Below are positions 62,234-64,000 of a stretch of 64,000 nt of DNA, one piece after another. A program made the position numbers and the translations under genes. Under the pieces are notes generated by a model, which was not told the DNA's origin, did no database searches, and saw only the letters and a program-made list of their open reading frames with translations. The stretch lies in the NCBI GenBank assembly GCA_964646755.1, contig CAZYIE010000005.1:48364-112363 (forward strand), in the 5' to 3' direction. Each line of letters begins with the position of its first letter. Within the stretch, counting starts at the first letter, position 1. Source of the DNA: MVRV01 sp964646755 (lineage in GTDB: Bacteria; Desulfobacterota; Syntrophia; Syntrophales; Smithellaceae).

Positions 62234-63118
62234 ATGATTCCTTCGCTTACGCCCGGACAGGCACAAAAAGAGGCAAGACGGATAGAAGATTTCTTGAATC
62301 AGCATCTTAATTCTGATGATAAGGCGGTAGTCGGCCTCTCCGGCGGTATTGATGCCGACGTGGTTGCCCGGTTGACTTGCCGGGCAATTGGCCCTGATCG
62401 TCTCAAGTTGTTTATTGTTATTCAGGAACATCTGGAAAATAAGTTTATTATTCACGCTAGGAACACAGCCGTTTCATTGGGAGTTCCACTCGTAGAAATC
62501 GATCTTTCCCATTTATCATTGCCCCTGCTTTCTGCTATTGCCGCAGCCGATCCTAGCGAGAGATTCCGCATTGACGGCTTGCTGGATCCGGCGCGAATTA
62601 AAAGTTCACTGCGCACTTCCGTTTTTTCTACTTACGTGGAGAGGGGCTATGTAGTCATTGGAACTTCCAACAGAACGGAATATGAGCTTGGCTTCTTTCT
62701 TCCCTTGGGCGATGGTGCCTGGCACTTGGGACCGATCGCTCATCTTTATAAAAGCCAAGTCTTCGCAATGGCGCGCTATCTGAATTGCGCAAAAGAAGTT
62801 ATATCACAGCCGCCGTCAGGCGGTTTCTGGAGTGGTGAAACCGATCTGGAGGATTTATCTTTCTGGCTTGTGCATGGCGCACCCGTCCGGGAGGACAGGA
62901 ATTGGAGCGCGGAAGATATGCTCAGTTTTACCCGTATTCACCGTATTCTGACCTTTTCCAATATCGACTCTGTCTTGTCGCAATTATCAACACAGCAGGA
63001 TGATCAACTAATTGGTTATAGTGCCGAAATCCCTGTGGATATAGTGTCACGAATACGCAATCTTGCGCTGAAAGCCGGGCAGATTAAAACACGTCCATTA
63101 CGTGTGTCTCTGGTTTAG
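62234..63118 (+). CDS. NAD synthetase-like ATP pyrophosphatase
   Basis: 294 residues. GLSGGIDADV is the pyrophosphatase P-loop, with Ala in place of the usual Ser (SGGIDS), followed by VIGTSNRTEYELGFF, LPLGDGAWHLGPIAHLYKSQVF and SGGFWSGETDLEDL, typical of NadE. It amidates deamido-NAD to NAD, here likely ammonia-dependent because there is no glutaminase domain. The altered P-loop residue and a diverged C-terminus mean the substrate might differ. A terminator follows. Confidence 0.82.
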   Translation: MIPSLTPGQAQKEARRIEDFLNQHLNSDDKAVVGLSGGIDADVVARLTCRAIGPDRLKLFIVIQEHLENKFIIHARNTAVSLGVPLVEIDLSHLSLPLLSAIAAADPSERFRIDGLLDPARIKSSLRTSVFSTYVERGYVVIGTSNRTEYELGFFLPLGDGAWHLGPIAHLYKSQVFAMARYLNCAKEVISQPPSGGFWSGETDLEDLSFWLVHGAPVREDRNWSAEDMLSFTRIHRILTFSNIDSVLSQLSTQQDDQLIGYSAEIPVDIVSRIRNLALKAGQIKTRPLRVSLV

Positions 63119-63138
63119 CTTTTCGAGAATCCGGCCAG

Positions 63139-63179
63139 AAAAAACCCCCTTAAAGTTTTAAGTTTTAAGGGGGTTTTTG
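63139..63179. terminator. bidirectional terminator after nadE
   Basis: AAAAACCCCCTTAAA / TTTAAGGGGGTTTTT stem with a 9-nt loop and T-runs on both strands, between the convergent NAD synthetase and AtpZ-like genes. Confidence 0.88.
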
Positions 63180-63216
63180 TTCTATATAAACAGATCATGT
63201 TTTTTGTTTGGGAAGG

Positions 63217-63456
63217 TTAAGCATCCTTCCTTTGTTTCCAGGCTTCCTGATAGAGCCTCATAACGCTAAGGAAAATGGCCAGAAAGAATAAACCCAGCAT
63301 GAAGTTCGGCGCAGTTCCCAGGATTCCGTCGAGTAAGTGGCCGACATAGAGGAACAGGAAAGAAGCAATTACCATCGCGAAACCCCAAGCCGACAACATC
63401 AAGATCGAACCAAAGTTATTTAACTGTTCCTGGTGTGTTTTGTGTGTTGCTAACAT
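63217..63456 (-). CDS. AtpZ/AtpI-type F0F1 ATP synthase accessory protein
   Basis: 79 residues, two membrane helices. LSAWGFAMVIASFLFLYVGHLLDGILGT and FMLGLFFLAIFLSVMRLYQEAW match the AtpZ-like (gene 1) proteins that accompany F-type ATP synthases and assist ion transport. AGGAGGA precedes the ATG. Here it is downstream of an uncharacterised small membrane protein instead of the atpB-type genes, which may lie elsewhere. Confidence 0.8.
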   Translation of the reverse strand: MLATHKTHQEQLNNFGSILMLSAWGFAMVIASFLFLYVGHLLDGILGTAPNFMLGLFFLAIFLSVMRLYQEAWKQRKDA

Positions 63457-63504
63457 TGTCCATTCCTCCTTTCGCCTCAGCGTTCTATTTAGTGAGCCTG
63501 CTTC

Positions 63505-63780
63505 TTAGCTAACGATGTTCTTTACAGCTTCGATCACCGGATTGGTGAAAAGTGCCATCAGGATTGTGTAAAGGGCAAAGGCGCCAACTACTTCTGTCGT
63601 GTACAGCTTTTCGAATTTTTTCTTTAAAGAAACCATGATCAACCCGCCGACTATTAAGCATCCGAGCTGGAAATAGGGGAAGTTAGTTGTTCCTGCTGCT
63701 GCATATTCGGCAAAGCCGAAAGTTGCTGTTAAAAGGACCACCGCTGCCGTTACCATCATTGTTCCTAAAGTTTTTTTCAT
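63505..63780 (-). CDS. small membrane protein, unknown
   Basis: 91 residues. It starts with a signal-like hydrophobic segment (MVTAAVVLLTATFGFAEY) and has two more helices around 35-52 and 65-82. KKKFEKLYTTE forms the short loop between the two later helices. AGGAGGT precedes the start. It is directly upstream of the AtpZ-like gene and may belong with it. No family is recognised. Confidence 0.55.
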   Translation of the reverse strand: MKKTLGTMMVTAAVVLLTATFGFAEYAAAGTTNFPYFQLGCLIVGGLIMVSLKKKFEKLYTTEVVGAFALYTILMALFTNPVIEAVKNIVS

Positions 63781-64000
63781 GATCTGTTACCTCCTGTGGG
63801 TTTGTCTGTTTTGCCTTATTCTATTGGAAGTATCGTGCCAAAAATAAAATATTAGAATATTTATTTATAACATCATGATAATACAGGATAATAATTACAG
63901 GGCAGCAGTTCGGGCAAACATAATCCGGCCTCATTTGCTCTGTTTCTTTCAATGAAATGTTCAAATGAGTTTAACGAAATATGAAAATAATGAAAAAAGA
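63781..64000. other. intergenic region at right edge
   Basis: 220 A/T-rich bp with no gene seen. It should contain the promoter for the small membrane protein gene on the minus strand. Confidence 0.5.

Noticed and set aside
1..64000. CRISPR array, insertion sequence or prophage
   Set aside because: No regularly spaced direct repeats, transposase or phage structural motifs were found on reading either strand.

Overview
The window looks like a scaffold from an anaerobic deltaproteobacterium (Desulfobacterota), most plausibly near the Syntrophales. This is inferred from gene content only. Indicators are an LL-diaminopimelate aminotransferase (DapL) route to lysine, a tungsten-type aldehyde:ferredoxin oxidoreductase, a four-cluster ferredoxin, a 4-hydroxybutyryl-CoA dehydratase with its [4Fe-4S] ligands, a family III CoA-transferase, a xanthine-dehydrogenase-type molybdenum hydroxylase, and many sigma-54 and two-component elements. 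Eight runs of exactly ten N lie inside coding regions, so this is a gapped draft assembly, possibly metagenomic. Several apparent frameshifts at these runs are assembly effects.

Layout. 1-4.4 kb: an alpha/beta hydrolase cut by the left edge, a J-domain-like/HTH protein and a MinD-like ATPase on the minus strand, then a SpoIID/LytB protein and a small lipoprotein. 4.4-8.4 kb: an AmpG-like transporter, a nitronate monooxygenase and a two-gene ABC exporter. 8.5-9.9 kb: a ParE/ParD pair, a structured repeat and a secreted DUF1566 protein. 10-15.5 kb: a three-subunit molybdenum hydroxylase divergent from XdhC and a MocA-like cytidylyltransferase, with a strong inverted repeat between them. 15.5-21.4 kb: a promoter and five genes (RsbW-like ATPase fused to acetyltransferase modules, PLP aminotransferase, MFS transporter, two paralogous acetyltransferases). 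21.9-29.7 kb: a defence island with type I restriction-modification (HsdR, an HsdM-HsdS fusion), a HEPN-like protein, an Xre/ImmA-type regulator and a PIN nuclease. 29.9-34.1 kb: YchF, DapL, DapF and an acyltransferase. 34.2-36.5 kb: a sigma-54 promoter, amt and a PII protein, then a desulforedoxin-like domain with a histone-H1-like tail. 36.6-45.9 kb: an Ste24 protease, a CsgG-like lipoprotein, a CoA-transferase, an NtrC-type regulator, 4-hydroxybutyryl-CoA dehydratase, a histidine kinase and two small exported proteins. 46-52.3 kb: a BaiN-type flavoprotein, HicA/HicB, a dihydrolipoamide-dehydrogenase-like enzyme, a DUF2889 protein, a metallo-beta-lactamase-fold hydrolase and an HDOD protein. 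52.6-57.2 kb: a tightly overlapping operon of two partial or degenerate ATP-grasp proteins, a DAP-decarboxylase-like enzyme and a urea-transporter/sirtuin fusion. 57.2-61.6 kb: the four-cluster ferredoxin, two tandem E1-like (ThiF) proteins and the aldehyde:ferredoxin oxidoreductase. 61.9-64 kb: tRNA-Arg(ACG), an NAD synthetase, an AtpZ-like protein and a small membrane protein.

How the genes may work together. The strongest candidate for an undescribed system is the 52.6-57.2 kb operon, because a complete urea-channel-type membrane domain is fused to a sirtuin with all its catalytic motifs and is translationally coupled to a PLP decarboxylase-like enzyme whose N-terminus resembles a RiPP leader. 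The second candidate is the 15.6-21.4 kb cluster, where three proteins share one acetyltransferase-like architecture. The third is the ThiF pair beside the aldehyde:ferredoxin oxidoreductase. All functional statements are read from sequence motifs; no database search was possible.
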